Below are positions 13,341 to 14,095 of a DNA stretch of 14,095 bases, piece after piece (the stretch's first letter is position 1; every line of letters begins with the position of its first letter). Under the pieces are notes generated by a model. The model searched no databases and was not told the origin of the DNA. It saw only the letters and a program-made list of their open reading frames with translations. The position numbers and the translations under genes are program-made. The stretch comes from Firmicutes bacterium UBA5454. GTDB lineage: Bacteria > Bacillota > Clostridia > Caldicoprobacterales > DTU083. The stretch is taken from NCBI GenBank assembly GCA_002426555.1, contig DIQU01000069.1, positions 1-14,095 of the forward strand, in the 5' to 3' direction.

Positions 13341-13408
13341 TTTGCAGGCTGTGAATAATATCATTATGGTGAATAACGCAGATAACTGGAAGGTAGGGAG
13401 ACTGGAAA

Positions 13409-14095
13409 ATGACAGTCGAAAACAAGATGGATAAACTGGTTGCCCTGTGTAAAAACAGAGGTTTTATATTTCCCGGGTCGGAAATCTACGGCGGTTTGGC
13501 AAACAGCTGGGATTACGGTCATTTAGGGGTGGAGTTTAAAAACAATGTAAAGAAAGCCTGGTGGAAGAAATTCATTCAGGAAAGCCCCTATAATGTAGGT
13601 ATGGATGCTGCTATCCTCATGAACCCGCGAACCTGGGAAGTATCAGGTCATGTTGGCAGCTTCAACGACCCATTGATGGATTGTAAAGAGTGCAAAACCC
13701 GTTTTCGTGCTGACAAGCTCATTGAGGATTATCACAGCGAACAAGGTCGAGAAGCGGAATCCATCGATGGATGGTCTCATGATAAAATGGAATCTTACAT
13801 AAAGAAAAACGAGCTTAGCTGTCCGGATTGTGGAAAATCCAATTTTACTGCCATCCGTCAGTTCAATCTCATGTTTAAAACATTCCAGGGGGTTACCGAG
13901 GATTCCCAATCCCAATTGTACCTCCGACCGGAAACAGCTCAGGGTATCTTTGTCAACTTCAAGAATGTACTTCGCACTTCTCGTAAGAAACTGCCCTTTG
14001 GTATCGGGCAGGTTGGCAAAGCTTTTCGAAATGAAATCACCCCGGGTAACTTTATCTTCCGCACCAGGGAATTCGAACAGATGGAGCTGGAATTT
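13409..14095 (+). CDS. glyS: glycyl-tRNA synthetase (dimeric type), N-terminal part, cut by window edge
   Basis: The frame is open for 229 codons to the right edge. The start is the ATG at 13409, with AGGGAG about eight bases upstream. The enzyme joins glycine to tRNA-Gly in the cytosol and is a class II synthetase. The start, MTVENKMDKLVALCKNRGFIFPGSEIYGG followed by LANSWDYGHLG, is the classic motif-1 region of the alpha-2 (single-chain) GlyRS, as in Thermus and eukaryotes, and not the alpha/beta form. Residues about 87-150 hold a zinc-ribbon-like pair, CKEC and CPDC, in the insertion common to bacterial enzymes of this type. Motif 2 is in view near the edge: FRNEITPGNFIFRTREFEQMELE, with the ATP-binding arginine in FRNE. 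The C-terminal anticodon domain is outside the window. Confidence 0.97.
   Translation, partial: MTVENKMDKLVALCKNRGFIFPGSEIYGGLANSWDYGHLGVEFKNNVKKAWWKKFIQESPYNVGMDAAILMNPRTWEVSGHVGSFNDPLMDCKECKTRFRADKLIEDYHSEQGREAESIDGWSHDKMESYIKKNELSCPDCGKSNFTAIRQFNLMFKTFQGVTEDSQSQLYLRPETAQGIFVNFKNVLRTSRKKLPFGIGQVGKAFRNEITPGNFIFRTREFEQMELEF

Larger units (their letters stand above)
13114..13408. other. HPr-glycyl-tRNA synthetase intergenic region
   Basis: This 295-bp stretch holds the HPr promoter candidate, a palindrome over a good promoter for glyS, and a leader of about 145 nt. I saw no T-box consensus (AGGGTGG-N-ACC) and no tRNA or small open frame with a ribosome binding site. Confidence 0.6.

Noticed and set aside
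13260..13408. A T-box riboswitch before glyS
   Set aside because: I could not find the conserved antiterminator sequence or a terminator hairpin; the region is AT-rich with only an ordinary long stem.
1..14095. CRISPR arrays, insertion sequences, tRNA or rRNA genes
   Set aside because: No regularly spaced repeats, terminal inverted repeats with a transposase, or tRNA/rRNA-like sequences were found by eye.

Overview
The window looks like chromosomal DNA of a low-to-moderate GC, spore-forming anaerobic Firmicute, most likely class Clostridia. Supporting this are strong AAGGAGG/GGGAGG-type ribosome binding sites, TTGACA-type promoters, U-tailed hairpin terminators, an HPr with both His15 and Ser46, a dimeric-type glycyl-tRNA synthetase, a DUF3343-type protein beside a cysteine desulfurase of the anaerobe type, and several genes that resemble sporulation-associated families. 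No phage, transposon, CRISPR array or RNA gene was seen. I cannot name the species.

Layout. 1-375 (-): N-terminal part of a glycosyltransferase-like protein cut by the window edge. 502-1260 (+): secreted CAP/SCP protein with a Pro/Thr/Ala linker, with a good promoter and terminator. 1397-2026 (-) and 2204-3709 (+): a divergent pair, a Cys-containing hypothetical protein and a six-repeat propeller-like protein with a C-terminal coiled coil. 3902-4174 (-) and 4265-5404 (+): a divergent DUF3343 putative Se/S carrier and a NifS/SufS-like cysteine desulfurase, separated by an 18-bp palindrome. 5399-6292 (-): a divergent, possibly inactive PfkB/RfaE-like sugar kinase whose stop overlaps that of the desulfurase. 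6391-7641 (-): subtilisin-family protease with its own terminator. 7720-7941 (-) and 8113-9222 (+): two unrecognised proteins that share a short helical repeat. 9760-11436 then 9244-9759 (-): a two-gene operon of a MASE3-like membrane sensor with a SpoIIE/RsbU-type PP2C phosphatase and an ECF-transporter S-component-like membrane protein. 11562-11825 (-): small unknown protein. 11913-12761 (-): CPBP-family intramembrane protease. 12847-13113 (-): HPr-like phosphocarrier with a terminator. 13409-14095 (+): start of glycyl-tRNA synthetase, reached through a leader of about 145 nt.

How the genes may work together. Most are singly transcribed or in divergent pairs, so this is not one large operon. 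The clearest functional partnership is DUF3343 with the cysteine desulfurase, both linked to sulfur/selenium handling. A second likely pair is 7720-7941 with 8113-9222, because they share sequence repeats and a divergent intergenic region. The PP2C phosphatase and the transporter-like gene are translationally adjacent (stop TAA followed directly by ATG). Several promoters carry perfect palindromes over or next to the -35 box, which suggests local repressors or activators. Possible late sporulation promoter motifs precede the protease and the repeat protein, but these are weak matches.
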